DNA from: Cladorrhinum sp. PSN259
Taxonomy: Eukaryota; Ascomycota; Sordariomycetes; Sordariales; Podosporaceae
Assembly (NCBI GenBank): GCA_033725935.1
Contig: MU867137.1
Coordinates: 1-64,000, forward strand
Reading direction: 5' to 3'
DNA: 64,000 nt
Positions 24,829 through 36,321 of the stretch are shown here, piece by piece; the first letter of the stretch is position 1; each line of letters opens with the position of its first letter. The position numbers and the translations under genes were made by a program. The notes under the pieces were generated by a model, which was not told the origin of the DNA, made no database searches, and saw nothing but the letters and a program-made list of their open reading frames with translations.

Positions 24829-27800
24829 ATGGATGACAACTCCAAAAAACCAAAGTCCTCCCTCTTCAACATGGGTGACTCTGTCTTTGGGAGCAGTATC
24901 GGTCCGCCTGGGACGCCTGAAGTAAAAGGATTGTTTACTACGAATGCAAAGGGCGCGATGAATACGACGAACAAACCGAGTAGTAGTACAGGCATGGACT
25001 TTGGGATGAGTTTTGGGAGCGTTACTGGTGGGGGGGATAAGACGCCTGAGGTGAAGGGGTTATTCAGTACAACGAATAATAATAACAAGAGCGAGGGCGG
25101 CGGGCTGGGGTTGTTTGGTGGGAATAATAACAACAAGATCGAGGGAGGGGGCCTCTTCGGCAACTTGAATAAGACCGAGAGTGCGAAACCGTTATTTGGC
25201 GGCGGGAACAACAGCGCGCCGAAGGGACTGTTCAGCAGCAAAACCGACACTGCGAAGCCACTTTTCTCGAGCAATAACGACAGTGCGCCCAAGAGCTTGT
25301 TCGGCAGCAACGCCGAAACCGCCAAGCCACTTTTTTCCAGCAACAACGATTCTGCGCCTAAGAATCTGTTCAGCAACAACAATGGCTTCAGCTTAAGTGG
25401 CGGTGACAAGACACCCGAGCCGAAGGGTCTCTTCACTACTGCTAATGCTGGACACACAGGGCCAGAGAAGAACATCTTCTTCCCTCAAGCAGAGAGCAAG
25501 CAAGCAGCACCCAAGCCGTTATTTAGTGCACCCGCACCCGCACCCGCGCCTGCCCCACCAAAACCGTTGGGAAGATCGATTAATGCTGCTGGCTCGGCAC
25601 ATATGAGAAAACCGAGCAGGTTGAGTCGGTCGGTTATGGCTGAGGAGTTCGAGGACGATGACGAGGAGCTACCACCTGCAAATACCGCGCCAAGGTCGTT
25701 TAATGTTCCCTTTGACGATGATGACGATAGCGAAGATATGGAGGAGGACGATGACATGTGGTTAGATGCTGGGAATGTCAAGCCTGGTGCGCGCCACGCT
25801 GCGGTTGGTGATGAGTCGGATCTGCTGATGTTTAACACGCCTGCTGTCACCGAGCGTGTAAGACGGGAGGCGGAGGAACTATTCAGAGCAACGGCTAGAC
25901 AGTCTGTTGGACCGGGTGGTGCGGAGGCTAGGAGGAAGGAGTTTAGATTTGCGGCACTGGCGAAGGATGTTTACATGCAGCTAGGCACCGCGCCTGTTAC
26001 GGAGTCGCCGCAGGTTATTTTGGAGACTGAGGTATTGATTCAGAAGTTGTATGATGAGGGAGTTGGTGAGGAGGAGGATGATGAGAAGATGGATGATACT
26101 CTGGCGGCTGTGTCTGGCAAGGTAGCCAAGCTGTGGACGGATTACATCGGTGTTCTTCCTCAACCTCATGAGGAGCATGCTGCTGAGATTGGACCGGGTC
26201 CTCACGCTACGTCGTTCGAGAAGGCGAATTACTTGGCCAATTTGGCGCTCCAGCTTCATCATACAAGATACGACGATGTGGGTGGGGCTAGAGCCGAGCC
26301 ATTGCCCGAGACTCTGTTCCGGTGGTTGAATGAGTACCATGATATGTATGGCAATCAGGTCGACGAGATTCTGCGACATCGGCCCAGTCCCGCTTGCCAT
26401 TCTCTGTTTTGGCAGGCTGTATTTATCGCGCTGTTGCGCGGCAAGCTCGCGGATGCAATCAGCCTGCTGAGGAATGCTGGCTGGGGCCATATTCGACGGG
26501 GACAGCGTGGAGAGTATGCATATACCGGCAAGGCTCTCGATAGCGTTGAGCTGGCTGTTGAGGAGACTCTGCAAGTTCTCGAGATGTGCCCTGGCTACGA
26601 CAATAACTGGGAGATTTGGAGCAGCGACTGGACCATGTTCCGAGTGCGCGCTCAGGGATCACTTGAGCATCTTCGACGATTTGCAGAGGGCAAGGACAAC
26701 AGCTTTGGCGATTCTACGTTCTCAGCTTCAATGGCCTCGACCAGAAGTCCTCGGTCCATGGCTGGGTTGGCGAGACGCGCTGAGAGCCAGGTTCCCTGGG
26801 AGATATATGAGAATCTGAATATCGTGTTTGATATCATTCTCGGACAGCAGGGCGCCATCATGGAGACAGCGCAAGACTGGTTGGAGGCTACTATTGGGCT
26901 CTTTGGCTGGTGGAACGAAGCTCAGCCTAACAGGCCTGAGGCGCAAAACCTGTCAAGATCGATGGCTCTTGTGTTGACTTCCAACAATGCTGTTGATGAT
27001 GATAACTACCTGGACAGACTGGCGAGAGCCTTCCACGCGGCGGTAGAGTCCGACTTCCATTTCAACTCGCAGAACCCGATCGAAGTAGGCATGGCTTGTG
27101 TCTTTGAAGATAATATCAAGGCCGTCATTGGCTTACTTCGTGGATGGTCGCTTCCAATCGCTGCCGCGGTCGCAGAGATAGCATCTCTGGGCAAGTGGTT
27201 GCCTCCACATCAGCCCTCGGGCATCTTCGGGTTTGAGGATCTCGATATGGACGATTTGGAGGTTTTGGGGGTGGATCCTGGTGCTCCCGATGAGGTTGAT
27301 GGAATCAAGGATAGCACCTTGGTTCAGTACGCCCAGGCTTTGGCCGAGTATGACGAGCTTAGTTCTGTTAGGGACAAGGCGGGTGTCCAGCGGGATGGCT
27401 GGGAGCTGGCGATTCACGTTTTTGGGAGGATGGATTCTGCTCAACGGTCTGAGGAGATGATGAAGGAATTGGTGCAGCACCTGATTGATAATCTGCATGT
27501 GGATTCAAACGCGATGGTCGACAGGCTTTGGGTTTTGTTGAATGAGTTGGGGATGGTTCCTTATGCTGAGGATACTGCTGAGGTGAGTTTACAGCTGGGT
27601 GGTGGATATTGGGGGGATTTGCTAACATATGTTTACAGAGCTACGGAGAGATTCTCGCTCGGGATTCACACCGGTACGGCGAGGCAATGTGGTACTATGC
27701 CCTTGCTCATCGTCCCCACAAGGTCCGCGAGGTCATGAACCTACTCATGTCGTACTCCCTCATCCAGTCAACGGCCTTCCCACCTACCAACGAGCTTGAC

Positions 27801-28568
27801 GATTATCTCTACAAGCTGCTCAACGACCGCAACAACACTCTTGAGAACCTTGCAGTCCAAGATATGGAAGGTGCCGAGCTTCTAGGCAAGATGCTCAGCG
27901 GTTATGCTTCACTCAGACAATTTTATGATATTCGGGATAATGAGAGCGCCCTTCCCAACGCAACACCACATGCTCGTCGTCAGCAAGCTGCCACTGCCCT
28001 CATCAGCGTCATTGCCAGCTCTGATGACAACATCCGCGGTGGTCTCTTTGACCAGACTCGTGATGGGATCGTAAGCGAGGACTTCCTCCTTGCCCTCTTG
28101 GGAGAGGCTCTAGTATTTGTCACCGACCCGAACAACACCAACGTCTACCACGGTCAGCTAGCCGAGCCGGTTATTACGCTCGACCAAATTGACATCATTC
28201 TGAAGGCTATCGAGGATCTTCAGGCTGTTGGTGAGAGAGTCTATACAGCTTGTGAGGAGTTCCTGCAGGTCGTTTTGGCATCTGCGCCTGGGCTTAAGGG
28301 ATCCACCCCCGCGGATCTGCTCAAGACCTCGGTGGGTGGTTCGGGGATGCTGCTGGCTGGTAATTCGCTTGTTGCCAGTCAGTTGCAGCGGTCCTTGAGT
28401 GGGGGTAGTGGTGCCCTTGGCAAAGTGAACGTGAAGAGGGGTTGGGATTGGAGGAGCGAGATGTCGGCTAAGACTAGTGGGGAGGATGTTATGAGGCGGT
28501 TGAGGTTGGGGTTGGCCAAGGATTTGGCGAGCTTGTGGCTTGTTGATGCTGATTCTGGGGTTTGGTAG
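24829..28568 (+). CDS. NUP85: Nuclear pore Y-complex subunit Nup85 with FG-like N-terminus
   Basis: Two exons (24829-27582, 27639-28568) give about 1227 aa. Residues 1 to about 250 are disordered and contain some 13 x-L-F-x motifs (KGLFT, GLFG, KPLFG, KSLFG, KNLFS) in repeats. An acidic stretch follows (about 270-320). From about residue 340 to the end it is an alpha-solenoid with the signatures SPACHSLFWQAVFIALLRGKLADAISLL, here in parts: CHSLFWQAVF, LLRGKLADAISLLRNAGW, WEIWSSDWTMFR, RYGEAMWYYALAH. These point to Nup85 (yeast Nup85, human NUP85), a scaffold of the Y-shaped Nup84/Nup107 complex. An assignment to the Nic96/Nup93 class is less likely because the N-terminal coiled coil is absent. 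The single intron is phase 0. Confidence 0.8.
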
Positions 28569-29892
28569 TTTTATGGGGAAAGGAAAAGCCGGGTTTGAGG
28601 GATCGGGTAGTGTAGGGTGCATGATGCGGAGAGTAAGGGGTGGGTGACGGCGTGATTGTTTATTGTAATTTGTTAACATGATTATTTGCATGGGATCAGA
28701 TATTTTAAGGTATCAATGGACTGAATGTGGGAACAAAATTATACCTAAATTGGAACTGGCAACTTGTTGTGGATTGTTATATCATACGTGTAGTATATTG
28801 CTGTTCTGTCGATCTTTATCCCTTTTCCTCGCGAGAGGAAACTTGCTGAACGGCAAAGCTACTGTGAAGGGTTTCTAGCTTTTGCTTCGATGCTTCTTCA
28901 TGTTCTTCCAAGCTAGATAGTGTCTTTAACCCTTTTGCAGTTTTGGTTTTGGTGTTTTGGGGATGAATGTTATTCATAAGATCTATCTCCCCTCTTCTTT
29001 TAAATTCTTCCCACCATGGTTGGCCTGACGAACTTGGATGAATACAAGTGTTTTGTTACTTGACACAACAAACCAAAAAAGGGATGATGTGATGGGGTGT
29101 GTGATGTCTATTTTATTACTTATTAGATGATTTTAATATGTATGTCTATATATATAGTTGACATATTTGGTTTTAAGGCTTGCTAGTTGGTAGTCTGTCA
29201 TTGGTCATTGGTTTTGGTTTTAGGTTTTGGTTTTAGGTTTTGGTTTTAGGTTTTGATTCCGTCGTCAGTCAGTCAGTCAGGTACTTTTACCGTCGTAACA
29301 AAAGAAATAAACCACATACGACCATACCTTCAAGACAACTCGGCATCCCGTCCGCTCTGCCTTAGATAAACTTGAGAGGGCCAGATTAGTACCTAGGTAG
29401 GTGACTACTGGGGAATCCCTGGTGTTGTATGTTTATTTTTGAAAAAAAAAAAATTTGTTGTTGTTGTTTTGGTAGAATTTGTGGTGGCATTTTTTTTTTT
29501 GGTCTTCATCAGACATTCTAGATGGGTAGCAAGAGAGTTAGGGTGAGAAGCCCACATTGAAACCATAAATGGGAATTATTGAAGCTGAGCCAGTGAAAGC
29601 ACACAGCTTAGACACTTATGAGCAAAGCTCAGCTAGTAGTCACAAACTCTATTACAAAGCCACAGAACTTGGATCACACCCCCTCCCGTTCACCCTATCC
29701 ATAACCACACCTAAATCTATACCCTCCAAAAATACCCTCCTCCGTCTAGAATGCCACCTCACGACAACTCCCCAAAGCAATGCCAAGCTATGCCCTCCAA
29801 ACTCCATGCTATGCTTTCTTCCCGCCATAATCCCACACATCAAGCTCATCACAATCGTCACCCTGCCTCACTTTCAAAAGTCTTCCTCCTTT
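28569..29892. other. convergent intergenic region with simple repeats
   Basis: About 1.3 kb between convergent 3' ends, AT-rich, with the repeats annotated separately. The plus-strand frame at 29569-30117 is the antisense of the thioesterase gene end. Confidence 0.55.
29210..29280. repeat. 13-bp tandem repeat (GGTTTTGGTTTTA) and GTCA repeat
   Basis: Three exact copies of a 13-bp G/T-rich unit (29210-29248) and a degraded fourth are followed at 29262-29280 by a short GTCA array. The motif looks telomere-like at first glance but is not TTAGGG and lies between ordinary genes. Confidence 0.85.
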
Positions 29893-30885
29893 TCACCACC
29901 TCCTCCCCCAAAACTCATTCCGAATCCCGTTCCCGTTCCCGTTCCCATTCTCCCATCCTCCCTTCCTCTCACAATCCCACATCCTCTCCAAATCAACACA
30001 AGCCCTCCCAATCTCCGTACTCACAAAATCCAAGTTCCCCTCAACCTCGGGAGCAAAAATATTAAAATGATGCCCCGGAATCTCCACCACCTTGGACACG
30101 AACCCCTTCCTGTATAAATCCCAACCTAACAGCTCATCCCGCCGATGAATATCAACCCTACTAACCGCCCCTTCTTTCTTTTCAGACTCAGGTAAAGGAA
30201 CGCTCTCCTTCGCTTTGAGCAGTATCGCAGGCGGTACTCTCTCCCCCTCGGCCCATTCCGGCATGTCCCAGCTTCCAACCATCTTGACGGCCTCGTCAAA
30301 GCACCTCATGACTTTCAGCTTCGTATCCTCGCGCGTGTTCGTCCCCCACTGCACCGCGTGCTGCACCACTCTTTTGAATCTGCGAGAATCCTCCTCCATC
30401 ACGATCGGACAGATGCTGTCAATCATTACGATTCCCACCACATCGAAGTAGCGCTCACCCTCATCGGCAATCAACTTTGCGATTTGCAGCGAAATCAGTC
30501 CCCCCATTGACCAACCCCCCAAAAGTATCTTCGTCCCCCGCGTCGGATACAACGATTTGATCAGACTCAAATAGTGCGCCGCCATCTGAGGAATGCCGCC
30601 CTCCCATTGTGGTAAAGAAGACGGAAAGTCAGCGGGGGGTAAAGAGTGGTAGCGCGGGTTCGCGATCGCGTAGACTTCTCTTCGCGGGTGCAAGGGGTTG
30701 AGGCAGTAATAGGCGAAGATTGTGCCGCCTCCGTCGTGGATTAGGATCAACGGGGTCGGTTTTGTTGGAGTTGAAGGGGAAAATTCATTTGAGAAAATGA
30801 GGGGGGAGTGATTAAAAGGTTGAGGTTGGGATGATGATGAGTCGGAGGGGGGAAGGTCTTGGATTAGTTCTGGGCCGTCGAACAT
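29893..30885 (-). CDS. Stand-alone alpha/beta-hydrolase thioesterase
   Basis: One exon, 330 aa. The fold matches the thioesterase domain of polyketide and nonribosomal peptide synthases: LILIHDGGGTIFAYY near the start, nucleophile elbow GGWSMGG with Ser126, MIDSICP with probable acid Asp156, and IPGHHFNIF with probable base His273. Such free-standing domains release or edit thioester-bound chains. No polyketide synthase or NRPS gene is present nearby, so the partner is unknown; it could be an editing or general hydrolase. The C-terminus ends in a Gly/Asn repeat (NGNGNGNG). Both neighbours are unrelated. Confidence 0.82.
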   Translation of the reverse strand: MFDGPELIQDLPPSDSSSSQPQPFNHSPLIFSNEFSPSTPTKPTPLILIHDGGGTIFAYYCLNPLHPRREVYAIANPRYHSLPPADFPSSLPQWEGGIPQMAAHYLSLIKSLYPTRGTKILLGGWSMGGLISLQIAKLIADEGERYFDVVGIVMIDSICPIVMEEDSRRFKRVVQHAVQWGTNTREDTKLKVMRCFDEAVKMVGSWDMPEWAEGERVPPAILLKAKESVPLPESEKKEGAVSRVDIHRRDELLGWDLYRKGFVSKVVEIPGHHFNIFAPEVEGNLDFVSTEIGRACVDLERMWDCERKGGWENGNGNGNGIRNEFWGRRW

Positions 30886-31718
30886 TGTTTTTCTTCTTCC
30901 TTTTTCTTTTTGTTGTGAATGAAAGGGTTTGAGGTGACGAGAGATTCGATTCCTGTGTAGCGTAAGATGAGGCGAGTTTTTGTGTGAGAACTATGTTGAT
31001 TTTATGGATGATTTGACCAGGTTTTGACTTGTAAGGTAAGCCGGAGTATTGTTGTTGTTTTGGGTATGACAGAGGAGGTGGTGAGGTGATGCTGTGTTGT
31101 TGTGATCCAGATGTTTTATTTTGTTTTCAGATGAAAATACTCGATGACTGGAGATGAGTTGAAAAGTCGAAATAAATATGAAAGGAAAGCTGCAACCGTT
31201 ACTCGTAACTCATGTGCATCGTCACTGTGGTTTACCAGGCGTGGCAACAACTGTCGATGGTAAAGCGTGAGTCGGCTCAACAAGTAACCGAAAGCCAGGT
31301 CCCCCCTGCCAAACAAAACTTGCCTTACAAGTGGTACTGGCGCTCGATAACGTTGTGGCAGTCTGGTTTTTGGGGGCGGAGGTTTGAGAGTGGAATCGGC
31401 GACTGCCAAATCAGAAAAAAACCGGAATATCTCAGTTACTTTTTTGGGAACATGATACATATGATCGGAATCCCGATTATCGGATTTAAGCTACCAGCTG
31501 CGCTCAGAAAATCAATGACTTGACATAAAGCAAGATTTACGTGCGAGATACGTGCAGAAAGATCAGCAGAAAATGCAACCCCAAAAAAGACTGACTTGAT
31601 AAAAGGGTTGGGGTTGTAGTGTATGTAAGTTGAGGCCGAAAACCTGGATATGGAAACCTTTTTTTGGGGGAAACACTTCCGTGCCGCAATTGTGCATTTT
31701 CCTTGATTCTACCTCGAT
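30886..31718. other. intergenic: thioesterase promoter and 3' flank of the next gene
   Basis: About 830 bases, moderately AT-rich, no recognisable gene, repeat or RNA. Short frames on both strands (31116-31523) overlap each other antisense without coding bias. Confidence 0.5.
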
Positions 31719-32733
31719 CTAATCATCGCCAATTCTTGATTTCTTTCCCTTCTTTTTCAGCCTCGTCCTCCCACGCCTGAGAATACTATTAGAAGCGCAG
31801 AACTCATCGCTGCTGGTATCGTCCAGTCCTTGATCGTGATTATCGACCGTCTTGTACCTGGAGAATCTGTCCCGCCGACGTCTGCCAGCTGTTAGTTTAC
31901 GACTGGGGCGGGTAATACCACTGGCGACAGCTTCTTCAAGATTGCAATCGCTGCCTTCCTTTTGTTCCTTTCCTCGTTCTGATTGAGCAACAGAGAAGCA
32001 AGGAGAGTAGCGGACAACGGCCGAGTTGTAGTAAGGCAGGATGGTCTCACCAATCCGTTTAGTTGAAGGTGAGAAGCGTCGATTCCCGAGCGATCGGATG
32101 ATCTTTTGAATATGATTTTGAGTTTTGGGGTGGTTGATAATGATGATAGCAGCTATGACCAAACATATCATGCTGAGTAGTATTTCCACCATGAAAGATA
32201 AACCTGGCGGTGGTGGTCGCAGTGTGCTTCGAAGTGTAATGTTCGACAATGAGCGACGCAGTTTAGAAACTGAAAACCCAGGCGGTTCACTGAGAGTCAC
32301 GTTTTGAGCTGAGAGGCAAGGTGTAGTGTTGAAGCCGCGCTGATTATGCCGTTAGCTTTGGTCGAAGAAGAAACATCGAGAAGTTGTTACTTACAAACTC
32401 ACAAAACTCTAGAAACTCCTTGGCCGTTGTCCATTGAGCCAGCTGTGTTGCTTTTCTCGTGTCTGCGGCCGAGGTGAGGGTCGGCCGAAGGGTAATGCAT
32501 GTTATGATAAATGCTATACCACCAAATATCTGCAACGCAACACAGAGCCTCCGTGTCCAGACTGTCCTTTTTGTTACTTGAGGTTGAGAAGCATTGCTGA
32601 GATAGACGATGGGATATCTATACCACCGTTGGGGAGCTTGGGAATTGCTGTCATCTGGGATCTGCCTTTGCAAAGCTCTTGTAGGAGGCTGTATATATCT
32701 GAGGTATCGAATTGCGGTTTCTGAACTCATCAT
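31719..32733 (-). CDS. Hypothetical fungal membrane protein with two hydrophobic segments
   Basis: Two exons on the minus strand (32733-32395, then 32339-31719) give about 319 aa. The donor TTTGTAAGT, the branch-like GCTAAC and the acceptor ATCAG join phase 0 to read EFCEF-RGFNTTPCLS. Hydrophobic segments are LCVALQIFGGIAFIITCITL (about residue 70-90) and FMVEILLSMICLVIAAIIII (about 150-170). The part between carries W-x-x-A-K-E-F and several cysteines. The C-terminal tail is basic. The start is the first of two adjacent ATG codons; the open frame upstream has only non-ATG starts. No named family is recognised. The two halves look like separate genes unless the intron is removed. Confidence 0.6.
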
Positions 32734-33141
32734 TCGGGTTCCAATTCTCAAATGACGCCGCCACACAAAAGAGGTGAAATCCGTGACGGGAAACGCGGCC
32801 GTTGCGTGGTTTAAATATGCCAACAATCTGGCTAGGCTGTCTGCTCAAGCTCGCTCACCGATACTTTTGCGAGCCAAGTCGAGGTGTGGCAGGCTGAGGA
32901 TCTTTCCAAATCAGGACATACGTGCAGCATTGCGCCCGGTTTATATAGTCCAAGCCTCGGAGACCATGGCAAGGCAAATGGCTGTTGCCCGGAGGAAATA
33001 GGGATTTCCCAAACAGGAAATCCGGTCATTCAATTTCCATCTTTATAGACGGCCAAGAAGCATGTATGCTTTCGGTATCCCTGGTCAAATTCGAAGCTCG
33101 AAGCCTATTTGAGTCACAACCAAGAAAATACAGGCACGGCT
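32734..33141. other. intergenic, promoter of the membrane protein
   Basis: About 400 bases between two genes in the same orientation. No distinctive element was seen. Confidence 0.5.
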
Positions 33142-34365
33142 CTATTGCTGACTTCCAGAGCCGTCTTCCGGTTGATCCAAGGAGATATAGCCTTGAAGCT
33201 TCCACAACAACAGTTGCAGTGGTTGAGTAGCGGTCCGGCCCACAAGGAACAGCGAGTTATCTCGGAGCAGCGAGGAGTCCTGTCTCAGCTGGTTGATGTA
33301 CTCGGCACCCAGTAGCACTCGCAAATCATGGACAGCAATCTTGCCGCCATACTTTCTACCCTTGACAGTCAAAGCTGAGAGCCGCGGAAGATCCGCCTCG
33401 GCGGCACTTTCAGACGACCCCTGGGGTTTCCCGAGGTACACCAGACACCCACGGTGGTTGAACCCATGAACATTGTCCCAGGTGCATGGTTGTAGATACT
33501 TGCGGCCTCGTCGCTCAACAGTTGTCGCGCATTCAAGTAGACGCTCCACAATTCGTTTGCGCATAGTGTCGAGCAGAACCGAGTCCATGTCGGCACGCCA
33601 CCGGGCATTGTTAAGAGCTGATTTTAAGCGACCGCTTCCACCATCATTCATGCGAAGAAGTTTGCGATACTGCCCCTTGTAAGGTGAGGACTTGTTCTCA
33701 TCCAGAAGCCCTTGAAGAAGGCGTCGACTGTTGAGAGTGTATGCGGAAGGACCAGGTGTAACGCCTTTAGGGTGCTTTGAAGGATGTGTTGTTGTGACAG
33801 GGCTATCGGATTCCTCCGCAGCAACATTCTCTTCGAGAACAGAATCATGGCTTTCTTCAGGGGCACAAGGAGTCCCCTCGAGCATTCGCTCCGGTTTGTC
33901 GAGCCCTTGGGGTACGAACCATGGGTCGTCTGTCTCAGGATGTTTGACAAGCTTGAAACGCTGCAAGAAGAAGGCTGGAAGGGTACAGGCAGAGATTGCA
34001 TCTCTCCGAGATGGAGTTGCCAACGCCATGGCATAAGGGTTTTTTCTCAGCATTCGTTGGAAATGGGTCATCTTGTGCCCGCTTGTTTCCGGTTTTCTCT
34101 TCAAGTACTTGTTTCTTGCTTCAAAGAATTCCTCGTCCATCCAGGGAGATAACGGTAACTCTCCAACGGCCGTTTTGACGAACTTCTCAGCAGTGTCGAC
34201 TTGATATTCGGATTTTGAACATGTCGTTTCCGGTTCTGAAGGTGTTGCATCTTGTGCTCTGCAAGTGCTTGTATGAAGTTTTCTTGAAAAATTTGAGGAC
34301 TTCAAACCAGTTGCATAGGGTCTTACAGCCCCTCGAGCGAGCTTTGCAAGAGATGATGCTTGCAT
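33142..34365 (-). CDS. Conserved-looking mitochondrial protein of unknown function
   Basis: One exon, 407 aa. The N-terminus is a good mitochondrial presequence: basic, Ser-rich and without acids (MQASSLAKLARGAVRPYATG, later RKLHTSTCRA). The core carries LPLSPWMDEEF, MLRKNPYAMALATPSRRD and DDPWFVPQGL, patterns I associate with an uncharacterised fungal family. No catalytic motif is visible. It shares a 295-bp divergent promoter with the mitochondrial ClpP gene, which supports a mitochondrial role by association only. Confidence 0.72.
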   Translation of the reverse strand: MQASSLAKLARGAVRPYATGLKSSNFSRKLHTSTCRAQDATPSEPETTCSKSEYQVDTAEKFVKTAVGELPLSPWMDEEFFEARNKYLKRKPETSGHKMTHFQRMLRKNPYAMALATPSRRDAISACTLPAFFLQRFKLVKHPETDDPWFVPQGLDKPERMLEGTPCAPEESHDSVLEENVAAEESDSPVTTTHPSKHPKGVTPGPSAYTLNSRRLLQGLLDENKSSPYKGQYRKLLRMNDGGSGRLKSALNNARWRADMDSVLLDTMRKRIVERLLECATTVERRGRKYLQPCTWDNVHGFNHRGCLVYLGKPQGSSESAAEADLPRLSALTVKGRKYGGKIAVHDLRVLLGAEYINQLRQDSSLLRDNSLFLVGRTATQPLQLLLWKLQGYISLDQPEDGSGSQQ

Positions 34366-34660
34366 GATGTTGGCTGAGCTGCAATGGTAAAATGAGTTTG
34401 GTGGTGAAATTCTCAGATTTCTCTATCTGGAAACTCCATTCAGAAGTTCAAAGTGTCCGTGCATCCTGCCCCTGTTCTGCTCGCTTCTTGGCATTCAAGC
34501 TTTAAAATGCCAAGGCCAGAGCTAAGCTGGAGCTCCCCACCAAATGGCACACTGACGGCTCAAGTGCTCCGCGTCCACCTTGCTGCCTTCAAGTCGCAAA
34601 GCTCTGGTCTTCCACAGCAAACTTTCCATTTCCCACCTTTTACGTTCTACAATTGCCACA
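34366..34660. promoter_or_regulatory. short bidirectional promoter of two mitochondrial-protein genes
   Basis: Only 295 bases separate the start codons of the unknown mitochondrial protein (minus) and ClpP (plus). The space must hold both leaders and both promoters. Content: AT-rich left part, C/T-rich right part (CCATTTCCCACC near 34626). No TATA box was recognised. Confidence 0.5.
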
Positions 34661-35531
34661 ATGAATGGCCAAAGGACCGCATTTCGACTTTTGCAAAGGA
34701 TAGGTGCCTCGCAATGCCGGACCTTCACCAAGTTTAGCAGCGCCCCGGGGATGATGCCACCCACGGGTGGCATCCCAATGCCATACATCACAGAAGTCAC
34801 GGTATGTCCACCAGAGTGCGCTTCTTACTTTCTCTTACTAACAGCTTAGGCGGGAGGTTGGCGAACATGTACGCTTCCAGTCTCGGTAGCCAAATGATGC
34901 AGGAATCGGTACTGACTTTCCACCCAAAGCCGACATCTTCTCCAAACTGCTGCAGGAACGGATTATATGCTTGAACGGCGCGATCGACGACACCGTGTCA
35001 GCATCAATAGTATCACAGCTGCTCTGGCTCGAGTCCGATAACCCCGATAAACCCATTACCATGTACATCAACTCTCCCGGCGGCGAGGTGAGCTCGGGCT
35101 TGGCTATCTACGACACCATGACCTACATCAAGTCCCCCGTTTCGACCGTCTGCGTCGGAGGCGCTGCGTCAATGGCTGCAATACTCTTGATTGGTGGCGA
35201 ACCTGGAAAACGATATGCGCTGCCACACAGCTCCATCATGGTGCATCAGCCATTGGGTGGTACAAGGGGTCAAGCCTCCGATATCCTGATCTATGCGAAC
35301 CAAATACAGAGGCTGCGAGAACAAATCAATAAGATCGTCAAGGAGCATATCAACAAGCCCTTTGGATATGAAAAGTATGATATAGAGGCAGTCAACGATA
35401 TGATGGAGCGGGACAAGTACCTGACTGCCGATGAGGCCAAAGAGATGGGAATTATCGATCACATCTTACATCGGAGGGTGAAAGACGATGGCACTATGCC
35501 AACCGCAGACGCAAAGGAGGGCAAATCCTAA
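34661..35531 (+). CDS. Mitochondrial ClpP protease
   Basis: Three exons (34661-34801, 34850-34868, 34930-35531) give 253 aa. The presequence MNGQRTAFRLLQRIGASQCR is basic. The core is a standard ClpP: ERIICLNGAIDD, MYINSPGGEVSSG, GGAASMAA with nucleophile Ser134, MVHQPLGG with His159 (25 residues later, the spacing seen in bacteria), and Asp210 in EAVNDMMERD. The 19-nt middle exon encodes AGGWRT and uses an AAAG acceptor on its 3' side; its inclusion restores WRTSDIFSKLL. Known role: the proteolytic ring working with ClpX in the mitochondrial matrix. ClpP is absent from budding yeast but present in moulds. Confidence 0.95.
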
Positions 35532-36321
35532 GGGCATCCGGTGGAAGGGCGCGCATCGGAAGTAGATATGTCATGACAAGGGCGTCGAGCTGCAGGATGC
35601 ATGCAGAGCGGAGAGAAATCAATTATCCAGACTGGCCGGTGCCGCAAGCCACCATTTACGATCCACACCGGCTCCGGCCCGATGGCGGATTCCCTGATTC
35701 CCATGTGCCGACGAACCTGGCTCAACCGGGTGGATCCAAACAATTCGGTGGTGAGCGACACGGCCGGAGTTCATGATGTCTGTCTCCACATTGCAAAGCT
35801 CCGAGAGGTGGCTTGGTGTAAAGGTCGCGGGGTTATTGCTGCTACCAAGATGCGGAATTGGGCAGCAGGCCGTTGCAACACGGTGTATCCTAGACGCGAA
35901 GCTAAGCAAAATAAAGAGGTCATCTCTGAACACTACTGGCAACACGACAACAGCTGGAACTTGACTTGTAAATGTTCTGGAAAAAAGCTTCATGTAAAGA
36001 ACCAATTGGGGTGCTTGTATTTGTATGCAAGCTAGCCCCGGGCGGGGATCGAGTGCGGGGCCCCCCTGTCATTGTTCCTATGACAGTGGTCAATCATGGA
36101 AATTTTACCTCCGGTTTCGCCCAAAAGGTCGACTCACCCTTCCCTCAAGTGGACAACACATTGCTCCTCAGCTCTGAGGGAAAAAGAAAAGGGTCAATTG
36201 GCTTGTCCTCTGTCTTCCTATACAGACTATAATACCAGTCCTCTCCCCGGGGCAATCTGTTGATCTGTTTTTTGTTTTCGTTTCCTCTCAGCTCATCTCT
36301 TTCGATACCCCTCGTCTCGTC
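35532..36321. other. intergenic: ClpP 3' flank and DHAD promoter
   Basis: About 790 bases. A GC-rich patch (CCCCGGGCGGGG near 36035) and ACTATAATACC at 36226-36236, 86 bases or more before the DHAD start, may be promoter elements. No gene is called. Confidence 0.5.

Noticed and set aside
29210..29250. Telomere-like G/T repeat
   Set aside because: Unit is GGTTTTGGTTTTA, not TTAGGG, only three copies, and flanked by ordinary genes.
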